Below, one piece after another: positions 1 through 6,906 of a stretch of DNA of 64,000 bases. How positions within the stretch are numbered: the first letter of the stretch is position 1; each line of letters opens with the position of its first letter. A model generated the notes under the pieces. That model did no database searches. It saw only the letters and a program-made list of their open reading frames with translations, and had not been told where the DNA came from. A program made the position numbers and the translations under genes. Source of the stretch: Hymenobacter ruricola (GTDB lineage Bacteria; Bacteroidota; Bacteroidia; Cytophagales; Hymenobacteraceae); contig NZ_JADQDM010000005.1 of the NCBI RefSeq assembly GCF_015694525.1, positions 248,001 through 312,000 of the forward strand. Direction: 5' to 3'.

Positions 1-1075
1 GGTGCTGTCCGTGGATGCCCAGGCCCAGATTGTGGAAACCAGCATCGGCTGCGTGCGCTACGACTACCTGGTGCTGGCCACCGGCGCCACCACCAACTAC
101 TTCGGCGACGCGCAGATGGAAAAAAACGCCATCGCCATCAAGAGCGTGGAAGACGCCCTGGAGCTGCGCAACACCGTCCTGTCCAACTTCGAGCAGGCCC
201 TGCAGCTCGGCGACATGGAGCAGCTCAACAGCCTGCTCGACTTCGTGATTGTGGGCGGCGGCCCCACCGGCGTCGAGATTGCCGGGGCCCTGAGCGAGCT
301 GCGCACCCACGTGTTTCCGAAGGACTACCGCGAAATCGACTTCAAGGAGATGGACATTCACCTGGTGCAAAGCGGGCCGGTGCTGCTCAAGGGCATGTCG
401 GCCAACGCCTCGGAGCAGGCCCTGAAGTCCTTGCAGAAGTTTGGGGTGCAGGTGTGGCTCGATGCGCGGGTGAAGTCCTACGACGGCTACACGGCCACGC
501 TCAACACCGGCCAGCAGCTGGTGGCGCGCACCCTCATCTGGGCGGCCGGCGTCACGGGGGCGCCCATCAAGGGCCTCGACGCGGGCTGCCTGCTGCCCGG
601 CAACCGCTACGCCGTGGACGTGTACAACCGCGTGCAGGGCTACGAAAACGTCTTCGCCGTCGGCGACATTGCCCTGATGAAAACGCCCGAGTACCCCGAC
701 GGCCACCCCATGGTGGCCCAGCCCGCCCTGCAACAGGGCCGCCGGCTGGGCGAAAACCTGCACCGCGTGCTCACCCACCGCCTCATGGAGCCCTTTCACT
801 ACGACGACAAGGGTGCCATGGCCACCATCGGCCGCAACCACGCCGTGGCCGACATCAAGCTCTTCGGCAAGGAATACCACCTCGACGGCTTCCTGGCTTG
901 GCTGGCCTGGAGCGTGGTGCACGTGGTGTCGCTCATCGGCTTCCGCAACCGCCTGATGGTGCTCTTGCAGTGGACCTGGAGCTACTTCAGCTACGACAAG
1001 GGCCTGCGCTACATCATCGGCAAGACCCGGGCCCCGCTGGTAGAAGCGGACGTGGAGGGCAAGGCGATAGTGTGA
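1..1075 (+). CDS. ndh: Type II NADH dehydrogenase (NDH-2), 5' end missing
   Basis: The reading frame is open from the window edge, so the N-terminal FAD-binding part lies outside; 357 residues are visible. This single-subunit flavoenzyme passes electrons from NADH to quinone at the inner face of the membrane without pumping protons. Visible are YLVLATGA, the second Rossmann motif VIVGGGPTGVEIAGAL, LIWAAGV and the FAD-contacting VFAVGDIA. The C-terminus carries the amphipathic/hydrophobic stretch expected for membrane attachment (around LAWLAWSVVHVVSLIGF). The family is usually about 430 residues, so about 70 are missing. The next gene is convergent and begins 2 bases after the stop. Identity is secure at family level. 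Confidence 0.93.
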   Translation, partial: VLSVDAQAQIVETSIGCVRYDYLVLATGATTNYFGDAQMEKNAIAIKSVEDALELRNTVLSNFEQALQLGDMEQLNSLLDFVIVGGGPTGVEIAGALSELRTHVFPKDYREIDFKEMDIHLVQSGPVLLKGMSANASEQALKSLQKFGVQVWLDARVKSYDGYTATLNTGQQLVARTLIWAAGVTGAPIKGLDAGCLLPGNRYAVDVYNRVQGYENVFAVGDIALMKTPEYPDGHPMVAQPALQQGRRLGENLHRVLTHRLMEPFHYDDKGAMATIGRNHAVADIKLFGKEYHLDGFLAWLAWSVVHVVSLIGFRNRLMVLLQWTWSYFSYDKGLRYIIGKTRAPLVEADVEGKAIV

Positions 1076-1077
1076 GG

Positions 1078-1689
1078 CTAGCGCAGGGCTTCCAAACCCT
1101 CGCAGAAGTAGCGGAAGCTGGCGGAGGTATTGCGGGCCAAGTCGGTGCTTAGCTGTTCCGCAATTCGTTCGGCTACTTCTATTTTGAGGTATTTATTGAC
1201 GTAATAACCCCCTTCTCTCAACACTTTGTGCAGGGTTTCCCATGTGTCTACTATCGCGTCCGGGTCACGGTTCAGTCCTTTGAAGTGATGCGAACGCACC
1301 CGCGAATAAGCCGTTTGAATAGCCTGCCGGTCGCCTAGAAACCATGCTTCCAGTTCTGCAACGGCCAATCTGGTCAGCACCCGAAAAGGTTGATTGGGCC
1401 CGGCGGTTGTTTTGGTAAGCAGATGCGCCGCGCCCACTAGGTCTTCGAGCTTCTTTTTTACTTTGCGACAATCTGAGTCTGCGTCCATCAATATCACCAC
1501 GCGCAATTCGGGCTCGTGCGGAATCCGGCTGGCGTAGGTTTTCAGCAGGGATGGCAGCCGGAGCAACAGGGCGTCTTTGCCCCGATGCGGCACACAGCGC
1601 CACGTGTCGCCGGGTGGCAGCAGGCGAGGTAATAACTGATGCAGCGCCGCTTCGGCTGAAGGCTCTTCCAGCAAAAATTCAACGTGCAT
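1078..1689 (-). CDS. DUF4276 family protein (Toprim-like), partner of the AAA ATPase
   Basis: 203 residues. The layout matches DUF4276 proteins: an N-terminal strand with acidic residues E8/E9, an acidic DADSD motif at 69-73 after a hydrophobic strand (VVILM), and a second acidic cluster AELEAWFLGD at 111-120. Glu plus DxD after a beta strand is the Toprim metal-binding pattern, which suggests a nuclease or nucleotidyl-transfer fold; that is inference. The gene start overlaps the end of the upstream ATPase gene by 11 bases, so the two are translationally coupled. AAA ATPase plus small Toprim-like protein is a recurring layout in phage defence (OLD/Gabija, PARIS). No experimental role is known to me for this exact pair. 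Confidence 0.75.
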   Translation of the reverse strand: MHVEFLLEEPSAEAALHQLLPRLLPPGDTWRCVPHRGKDALLLRLPSLLKTYASRIPHEPELRVVILMDADSDCRKVKKKLEDLVGAAHLLTKTTAGPNQPFRVLTRLAVAELEAWFLGDRQAIQTAYSRVRSHHFKGLNRDPDAIVDTWETLHKVLREGGYYVNKYLKIEVAERIAEQLSTDLARNTSASFRYFCEGLEALR

Positions 1690-2920
1690 CGGGAGCCGCG
1701 TTACGGGGGGATGCCAGCGGGTCGCCCACGGTGAAGAAATTGCTAGTCCACAAGTATCCCAGCGGCGAACCGTCCTCCACCATTTGCTTCACGTTGGGGA
1801 TGTCGGCCGTGCGCGTGGCCTTGGTGTAGCCATCGGGGCCCCGGTCCAAAATCCACACGTCTTCGGGCTCGAATGAATCCAGCAGAAAGGGCGAATGGGT
1901 AGCCACCAGCAACTGTCGCTGTTCGGAAGCTTTCATTAACTCCTCTGCTAGTCGCGTCAGCAAGCGCGGGTGTAGCTCGTTTTCCGGCTCCTCAATGCCC
2001 AGCAGCCCGGACGCATCCGGCTCGTAGAGCAGCGTGAGCAGCGCGGCCAGCCGCATGGTGCCGTCCGACATGTATTGCGCCGGCAGCGGCTTTTCAAACG
2101 GCGCGTCCTTGAAGCGCAGCAGCAGCCGCTCATCGGAGGTGATTTCTGGCACGATGTCGGCCAGGCCCGGCACCCAGCGCCGCATTTGCGCCGTGATGTT
2201 GGCGAGGGTTTCCGGGTGCCTGGTGTGCAGGTAGTAGAGGACGTTGGGCAGGTTGTCGCCGTTGGGCGAAAGTTTTTCGCGCGGGCCGGCGTCGGAATAG
2301 CCCTTTAGGTGGTCGTCGGTGAGGTGGACGTAGCGGTAGGAAGTAATAGCGCTAACCATTAGGTCAGTATTAGACTCAATAACCTCCCAATGTGACTTTG
2401 GAAGTATGAAAAGATTTAATAAATCGCCCCGTACGCCTGCGCGGTATGATTTTTCCACATCAGAACTATACTCGTTTCTGTGGCTTGTAGAGTCGCGTTT
2501 CTTGGCCTTATCGCGCACGGAGTAGAATATGCGCTGAATGTCCTTTCCATTATTTAGGGATAGCACTTCATTGACCACATTAATCGTTTCCTCTTCTCCG
2601 CCAACTGATAGATTATATATAATACTGCCCTCTTCTACAATACAGTGAACCTCAAACTCAATATTCCCCTCACTCCCCCGCGTCCGCATTCCCTGGAACC
2701 GGTTCCGCTTTTCCCACGCCCCCACCAGATTCCCCCGCACCGCCTCGGCCAGAAAATCCAGCGCATCCAGCACCGTGGACTTCCCGCTACCGTTCGGGCC
2801 GATGAGCACCGTGAGGGGTGTGAGGTCGCGAAACTCCACGTCGCGCAGGGCGCGGTAGTTTTTGATGCGCAGGTAGGTGAGGCGGGGCACGGCCGGAGAA
2901 GCCTGGGCGGGGGTGGGCAT
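1679..2920 (-). CDS. AAA family ATPase (OLD/RecF-like, AAA_21 type)
   Basis: 413 residues from the ATG at 2920. Walker A GPNGSGKST is at 41-49, Walker B with glutamates (GIEEPENELHP) from 308, and the H-loop ATHSPFLL with His342. This ABC-type ATPase resembles SMC/RecF/OLD heads, with a short insert in place of a long coiled coil. The end (GSPLGYLW...GDPLA) is typical of ATPases encoded next to DUF4276. An in-frame start at 2983 exists but lies upstream of the TACTTTG promoter box at 2939-2945, so 2920 is preferred. The middle (about 2340-2660) is clearly more AT-rich than neighbouring genes, which may indicate acquisition. Likely first gene of a two-gene defence operon. Confidence 0.85.
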   Translation of the reverse strand: MPTPAQASPAVPRLTYLRIKNYRALRDVEFRDLTPLTVLIGPNGSGKSTVLDALDFLAEAVRGNLVGAWEKRNRFQGMRTRGSEGNIEFEVHCIVEEGSIIYNLSVGGEEETINVVNEVLSLNNGKDIQRIFYSVRDKAKKRDSTSHRNEYSSDVEKSYRAGVRGDLLNLFILPKSHWEVIESNTDLMVSAITSYRYVHLTDDHLKGYSDAGPREKLSPNGDNLPNVLYYLHTRHPETLANITAQMRRWVPGLADIVPEITSDERLLLRFKDAPFEKPLPAQYMSDGTMRLAALLTLLYEPDASGLLGIEEPENELHPRLLTRLAEELMKASEQRQLLVATHSPFLLDSFEPEDVWILDRGPDGYTKATRTADIPNVKQMVEDGSPLGYLWTSNFFTVGDPLASPRNAAPDAR

Positions 2921-2938
2921 AATGAGCAGGGTTTTCCA

Positions 2939-2945
2939 CAAAGTA
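2939..2945 (-). promoter_or_regulatory. Candidate -7 promoter box of the ATPase-DUF4276 operon
   Basis: Reads TACTTTG on the minus strand, matching the Bacteroidota -7 consensus TAnnTTTG apart from one missing spacer base. It implies a transcript start near 2932, about 12 bases before the ATG at 2920, and argues against the longer start at 2983. Confidence 0.5.
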
Positions 2946-3376
2946 AGGCGGTAGGTCGAAGTAGTCCGCGGCGGAACTTGCATTCTCCCAAATCCTCCCT
3001 ACCTTCCCGCACCGCTTACCCCCACGCTCTCACCCCTAACCCCCACGCTACCAACCGCCGCCGGGATGCCCCATTCCCCGGCCGCGCCACTCGCCGGCAC
3101 CGCTACCGTGCTTGCCAACCCGGCCACCACGATAGCCAGCCCGGCAACATGACATGACGTCATGGTAAATATGCTTGACGCCTCGGCAGCATGACATGAC
3201 GTCACCGCTGCTACCCTTGTCACCTCCGCACCTATGCTTGTCGGCTTGGCCGGCAGGCTTGCCAGCCCGGCCGCCATCGTCGCGGCCGCGGCAGGCATCG
3301 TTGTCAGTTCCGCCGCGTTTGGTGCGGCCGGGGCTTCCGCTGTTTTTTCACGTTCACCCTTTTTCCAATTCTCCCC
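2946..3376. other. Intergenic region with short repeats; no gene supported
   Basis: This stretch upstream of both the ATPase operon and the 3377 gene has open frames on both strands but no protein resembling a known family. It holds two identical 15-base copies of CATGACATGACGTCA (3148-3162 and 3190-3204, 42 bases apart, each containing the palindrome TGACGTCA) and three variants of GCCAGCCCGGC near 3114, 3135 and 3268. The repeats look like a decayed tandem duplication. No clear promoter for the 3377 gene was seen. Confidence 0.45.
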
Positions 3377-4051
3377 ATGAATGATAAGCAGCGGGCCAAA
3401 CTGGCCATGTTCCAAACCACCCTGCGCGTGCTGAAAGACCACGCCGCCGACTACGCCGGCAACAAAGCCCTCACCGCCGCCGTGGCCACCTTCGAAACCG
3501 AGGTCAACATCCTCGACCCCGAGCACCAGGCCCAGCGGCCCGAGTCGGGCGGCCTCACCCTCGTCAAGAAGAAAACCCGCCAGCGCGTGGCCGCCGCGGC
3601 CCACAACATCGGCGCCGCCCTCTTCGCCTTCGCCGCCGACCCCGCCCACGAAGACTTGGCCCTGCAAGCCGCCGTCGACTACTCCCAGCGCACCCTCGAA
3701 CGCAAGCCCGACGCCGAGCTCGTGCGCCTCGGCGCCCTCATCCACGCCAAAGGCACCGAGCACGCCCAGGCCCTGCTCGACCTCGACGTGGCCCCCGCCG
3801 ACCTCATCGAGCTGCGCGACGCCCTCACCCAGTTCAAGGCCGAGCAGGCCGCCCCCCGCGCCGCCCGGGCCGAAGGCGCCGCCGACACCAAAGACCTCGC
3901 CCGCACCTACCGCGAAGCCCAGGCCCTGCTCCGCGACCAAATCGACCGCCAGCTGGCCCGCTACGAAACCCGGCAGCCCACCCTGTTCGCCGCCTTCCAG
4001 TCGGCGCGCAAGCCCAACGCCACCGCCGCCCGCAGCGCCAAGCCAGCCTAG
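3377..4051 (+). CDS. Hypothetical protein, helical, lysine/alanine-rich C-terminus
   Basis: 224 residues starting MNDKQRAKLAMF. I do not recognise a named family. The sequence is strongly predicted to be helical: alternating Ala/Leu/Glu/Arg, no signal peptide and no membrane segment, so it is probably a cytoplasmic helical bundle. Residues around 67-80 (KKKTRQRVAAAAHNIG) are basic, and the end (SARKPNATAARSAKPA) is a small basic tail. Codon use is strongly C-ending like neighbouring genes, which supports real coding. It stands alone, followed by a palindromic intergenic element. The long open frame on the opposite strand is glycine/valine-rich and is judged a shadow. Confidence 0.7.
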   Translation: MNDKQRAKLAMFQTTLRVLKDHAADYAGNKALTAAVATFETEVNILDPEHQAQRPESGGLTLVKKKTRQRVAAAAHNIGAALFAFAADPAHEDLALQAAVDYSQRTLERKPDAELVRLGALIHAKGTEHAQALLDLDVAPADLIELRDALTQFKAEQAAPRAARAEGAADTKDLARTYREAQALLRDQIDRQLARYETRQPTLFAAFQSARKPNATAARSAKPA

Positions 4052-4065
4052 CGCGGCCCGGTCAG

Positions 4066-4228
4066 CCGTCATGTCGAGCGCCGTTTGGCCGTCATGTCGA
4101 GCTTGTCAAGACATCTCGCACGTGATAGTAATCCTTTTCTTTCGATTGAGTTACTATCTCACGTACTATCTCACGCGAGATGTCTCGGCAAGCTCGACAT
4201 GACGGCCAAACGGCGCTCGACATGACGG
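4066..4228. repeat. Palindromic intergenic element, GTCATGTCGAGC family, copy A
   Basis: Nested inverted repeat. The outer arms begin GTCATGTCGAGCGCCGTTTGG and the inner arms begin GTCATGTCGAGCTTGTCA; both recur inverted at the right end. The inner arms enclose GACATCTCGCACGTGA and an AGTAAT...TTACTAT core. The element starts 15 bases after the stop of the 3377 gene. The duplicated outer arm occurs only in this copy. The same family occurs at 6631-6732 and 25392-25496. Confidence 0.85.
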
Positions 4229-4334
4229 CCGAATGGCGCGCTCTACCTCTTCTCCGGCGCCCGTGCAACCTTGCAGCCCCGCGGCCGGTCAAGCCCCTGA
4301 AACCGAATTTCAGCCCTTTACCCCCGCTCCCGCC

Positions 4335-4757
4335 ATGCGCCCACTCGTTACGCTTGCCCTCGCCCTTGGCTCCCTGGCCACGCTCGGCTGCCACCACCGC
4401 AAATGCGAGGACCCCGCCCCGCAACCCACCACCTGCTTCCCTGCGCCCCGGTGCTATTCCGGCGTCATCGTCGGCGACGCCTGCCCCGACGGCGTGCTGA
4501 TTGACGTGGACGCCGCCACGCCCATCGGCCAGGCGGCCGGCAGCCTCGGCGCCAATGTGGTGGCCGCCGTCAACGTGCCCGACTTTGGCAGCCTCAACCG
4601 CGTGGGCCAGCGCGTGTTTTTCTTTTATCGCAACGACCCCAACCAGCAATACCCGTTGCGCCCCTGCCCCGCCATCGGCACGCGGCTGCAAGTGCCGCAC
4701 CTGGTGCTCAGCAACCTGTCGGCCACCAGCTGCACCGGTATCGGCGGCAACCGCTAG
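4335..4757 (+). CDS. Putative lipoprotein, cysteine-containing, unknown function
   Basis: 140 residues from the ATG at 4335, chosen because it opens a lipoprotein signal (MRPLVTLALALGSLATLGC) with Cys19 as the acylation site; the longer frame from 4233 begins inside the palindromic repeat region. After the lipobox come several cysteines (C24, C34, C39, C46, C72 approximately), suggesting disulphide bonds in the periplasm. A short segment VGQRVFFFYRND resembles small secreted Hymenobacter proteins of unknown role. It ends just before a strong hairpin shared with the convergent DUF4136 gene. No function can be assigned. Confidence 0.65.
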   Translation: MRPLVTLALALGSLATLGCHHRKCEDPAPQPTTCFPAPRCYSGVIVGDACPDGVLIDVDAATPIGQAAGSLGANVVAAVNVPDFGSLNRVGQRVFFFYRNDPNQQYPLRPCPAIGTRLQVPHLVLSNLSATSCTGIGGNR

Positions 4758-4780
4758 CGCTATCCCCGTCTTCGGCCCTG

Positions 4781-4830
4781 CCCCGAATGACAACGCCCGG
4801 CCAGGAATGGTCGGGCGTTGTCATTCGGGG
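4781..4830. terminator. Bidirectional hairpin between convergent genes
   Basis: Long inverted repeat: the left arm CCCCGAATGACAACGCCCG is mirrored at the right end, with a short loop (GCCAGGAATGGT). It sits between the stops of the lipoprotein gene (4757) and the DUF4136 gene (4840). No T-run follows, so it could terminate both transcripts or protect their 3' ends. Confidence 0.7.
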
Positions 4831-4839
4831 CGGGCCGGC

Positions 4840-5445
4840 TCAGGAACCGCCGGTTTTGCCTTTCGGGAATTTCTCCAGAATGTCCTTGGCCGCGTCGGCA
4901 AACTGCGAGCCCAGGCGGGCGGGGTCGTTCACGGGGTCGGCCATTGAGCCGCGCCACACCAGATTGTTGGTGCGCGCGTCGATGAAGTCGAGCACCAGCG
5001 TGCCCTCGCGGTATTGCTCGGTGTGGGTGCCCTGGTAGTAGGCCGGCGAGTAATAGTAACCGTAGTTGACGGGCAGCAGGGCGCCGCGGTAGCGCACCAG
5101 GTAAGGGTAGGCAAAGGCCGATGGCGGAGGCGTGGGGTTCATCACGGTGCGCTCGGCCTGCTCCACAAACAGGTGGGTGGTCACCAGGAAATCGGGGTTG
5201 CGCTCCACCCGGCGCAGGCCGCGCTTGCCCAGCTCGCTCTCGATGGCCTGCTGGATGTTGGCCTGCGCGATGGGGCTGCGCAGCAGCGGGTTTTGGTCGC
5301 CCGGGGTTTTCACCTCGGTTTCGGCCCAGGCATAGGTGCGGTAGTTGTTGAAGTCGACGTTGGCGCGCTGCTCAACGTTCACGGCCGGCGCGCAGGCGCT
5401 GAGCCACCCGAGCAGCAGGGCCACCCAGCAAAGAGAATATTTCAT
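4840..5445 (-). CDS. DUF4136 domain lipoprotein
   Basis: 201 residues with a lipoprotein signal (MKYSLCWVALLLGWLSAC, lipid Cys18) followed directly by a DUF4136 domain. Family hallmarks seen here are the opening segment VDFNNYRTYAW, then I..AI..EL..RG (residues 65-80), the VTTHLFVEQ strand and the ending GTLVLDFIDARTNNLVWRGSM. DUF4136 proteins are small outer-membrane or periplasmic lipoproteins widespread in Bacteroidota; their biochemical role is not established. The insert YPYLVRYRG...YYYSPAYYQG is Tyr/Pro-rich, as is common in the family. Stands alone, convergent with the preceding gene. The 3' end lies 10 bases from the shared hairpin. Confidence 0.88.
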   Translation of the reverse strand: MKYSLCWVALLLGWLSACAPAVNVEQRANVDFNNYRTYAWAETEVKTPGDQNPLLRSPIAQANIQQAIESELGKRGLRRVERNPDFLVTTHLFVEQAERTVMNPTPPPSAFAYPYLVRYRGALLPVNYGYYYSPAYYQGTHTEQYREGTLVLDFIDARTNNLVWRGSMADPVNDPARLGSQFADAAKDILEKFPKGKTGGS

Positions 5446-5772
5446 GAGGAGGAAGGATGAAAGTGGAAGGCAATGGACAGGCTAGCTTACCTGGCCGCCG
5501 AGCCAAAGGTTATGGCTCAGTTTATTGCCTGACAGCCCCGGCAAGGCCATTTTAGCCGGCACCACAAAGCAGTAACCGCCAGCCCGGAAAATAGTCTGCT
5601 GCTCGCAGCCCAACCGTGACTCCGGCTAAGCAACTGAATTCCCGTTGGTAAAAAACCAACAAATGCTATACCTACAGCTGTGCTTTTGTGATATTTCACA
5701 TCCCCGAAATCCATATTGTGCGGAACCGGCGTATGTTGCATCCCCAATTGTTCACCCTTTTTCTGTTTTAGC
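5446..5772. other. Divergent intergenic region (DUF4136 / RsbQ-like)
   Basis: 327 bases between two divergent starts; it must hold both promoters. Seen: a Crp/Fnr-type palindrome at 5687-5700, a weak -7 box TATGTTG at 5732-5738 for the plus-strand gene, and a small hairpin (GTTGGT/ACCAAC, 5644-5660). No -7 box was found for the DUF4136 gene. No further coding sequence is supported. Confidence 0.4.
5687..5700 (+). promoter_or_regulatory. Crp/Fnr-like palindrome upstream of the RsbQ-like gene
   Basis: TGTGATATTTCACA: perfect 5-base arms TGTGA/TCACA with a 4-base spacer. Crp in enterobacteria uses the same arms with a 6-base spacer, while the 4-base spacer is Fnr-like. It is centred about 50 bases upstream of the transcript start expected from the box at 5732-5738, a usual activator position. 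One site only, so low certainty. Confidence 0.35.
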
Positions 5773-6609
5773 ATGACAACAACTGCTACTTCCGTCCTTG
5801 AGCGCAGCCACGTCACCATCTCCGGTGCCAAAGGCCCCAACACCCAAACCATCGTGTTTCTGCACGGCCTCGGCGGCGACCAAAGCGACTGGCGCCTCGT
5901 GGTACCCCACTTCGAAAAAGATTACCAGGTGGTGCTGCTCGACCTGATTGGGGCCGGCAAGTCGGACCAAAAGGCGTACGAGCCCAACGCCAAGCACAGC
6001 ACCCTGGCCGGCCACGCCGACGACCTGCTGCAAGTGCTCAGCGCCCTGGCCCTGCACGACGTGGTGTTTGTGGGCCACTCGGTGGCCTGCATGATTGGCG
6101 TGATTGCGGCCGTGCGCGAGCCCGAGCGGTTTGCCAAAATGGTGCTGGTGTCGCCCTCGCCCCGCTTCATCAACGAGAAAGGCTACGCCGGCGGCTTCGA
6201 GCAAAAAGACATCAACGAGCTGCTGGCCGCCATGGAAGGCGACTACACCGGCTGGGCCCACGGCTTCGCCCCCGTGATGATGGGCCAGAAGGAAAGCCCC
6301 GAGTTGGTGATGGAGCTCACCAACAGCTTCGTGCGCACCAACCCTGAGATTGCCAAGCACTTCGCCCGCGTCACCTTCTTCTCCGACACCCGCGCCGAAC
6401 TGGGCTTCCTCACCATCCCCACGCTCATCGTGCAGTCGGCGCACGACATCATCGCGCCCTTGGCCGTGGGGCACTACATCAACGAGCAGCTGGCCGACAG
6501 CCGCATGAAGGTGGTGGAAACCAGCGGCCACTGCCCCCACCTCAGCGCCCCCCAGGAAACCCTCTCCGCCGTCGACCACTTCCTGCACCAGGAAACCCGC
6601 CTGCGGTAA
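5773..6609 (+). CDS. Alpha/beta hydrolase of the RsbQ/KAI2/D14 family
   Basis: 278 residues from the ATG at 5773 (an upstream in-frame ATG at 5716 adds a Cys-rich leader not seen in the family). Catalytic triad: Ser103 in GHSVA, Asp225 in AHDIIAP, His253 in SGHCPHLS. The segments HGLGGDQSDW, VGHSVACMIG and FFSD.R closely follow Bacillus RsbQ, which with RsbP controls the sigma-B stress response, and plant strigolactone/karrikin receptors. No RsbP-like PAS-phosphatase gene is adjacent, so the ligand and partner are unknown; it may act as a small-molecule hydrolase or sensor. Cytoplasmic, no signal peptide. Followed by palindromic element B. Confidence 0.88.
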   Translation: MTTTATSVLERSHVTISGAKGPNTQTIVFLHGLGGDQSDWRLVVPHFEKDYQVVLLDLIGAGKSDQKAYEPNAKHSTLAGHADDLLQVLSALALHDVVFVGHSVACMIGVIAAVREPERFAKMVLVSPSPRFINEKGYAGGFEQKDINELLAAMEGDYTGWAHGFAPVMMGQKESPELVMELTNSFVRTNPEIAKHFARVTFFSDTRAELGFLTIPTLIVQSAHDIIAPLAVGHYINEQLADSRMKVVETSGHCPHLSAPQETLSAVDHFLHQETRLR

Positions 6610-6630
6610 GGGCGAGAAAAGCCCAAGAAC

Positions 6631-6732
6631 CGTCATGTCGAGCCTGTCGAGACATCTCGCGTGCTAGAGTAATTCTTTTATTTGATTGATTACTATTCCA
6701 CGCGAGATGTCTCGACAAGCTCGACATGACGG
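6631..6732. repeat. Palindromic intergenic element, GTCATGTCGAGC family, copy B
   Basis: Arms GTCATGTCGAGC...GAGACATCTCGCGTG on the left and the inverse CACGCGAGATGTCTCG...GCTCGACATGAC on the right. The centre contains AGTAATTCTTTT...ATTACTA. It begins 22 bases after the stop of the RsbQ-like gene and lies before a separate rho-independent terminator. Confidence 0.9.
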
Positions 6733-6765
6733 CCTTACCGCTTGACCGCCTTACGGCCTGACCCC

Positions 6766-6803
6766 ACGAAAAAGCCCCCGCCCAGCAGCGGGGGCTTTTT
6801 CGT
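6766..6803 (+). terminator. Rho-independent terminator
   Basis: Perfect arms ACGAAAAAGCCCCCG and CGGGGGCTTTTTCGT with an 8-base loop and T-runs on both strands. It ends transcription of the RsbQ-like gene before the oxidoreductase gene. Confidence 0.85.
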
Positions 6804-6906
6804 GCCCGCCGTCGGGAACGATTGCGCAATTATTCCCGCCCGCGCATGGTGCTTTTCCGCGGAAAGACCGGCAAATTCACCTCAACAATCATTCCCACCG
6901 CACCTC

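Noticed and set aside
2999..4072. 357-codon minus-strand frame over the 3377 gene
   Set aside because: Gly/Leu/Val-rich shadow without domains; the plus-strand protein has normal composition and C-ending codon bias.
5773..6609. Naming the RsbQ-like gene rsbQ
   Set aside because: The RsbP partner and the sigma-B pathway are absent in this phylum, so only the family is named.
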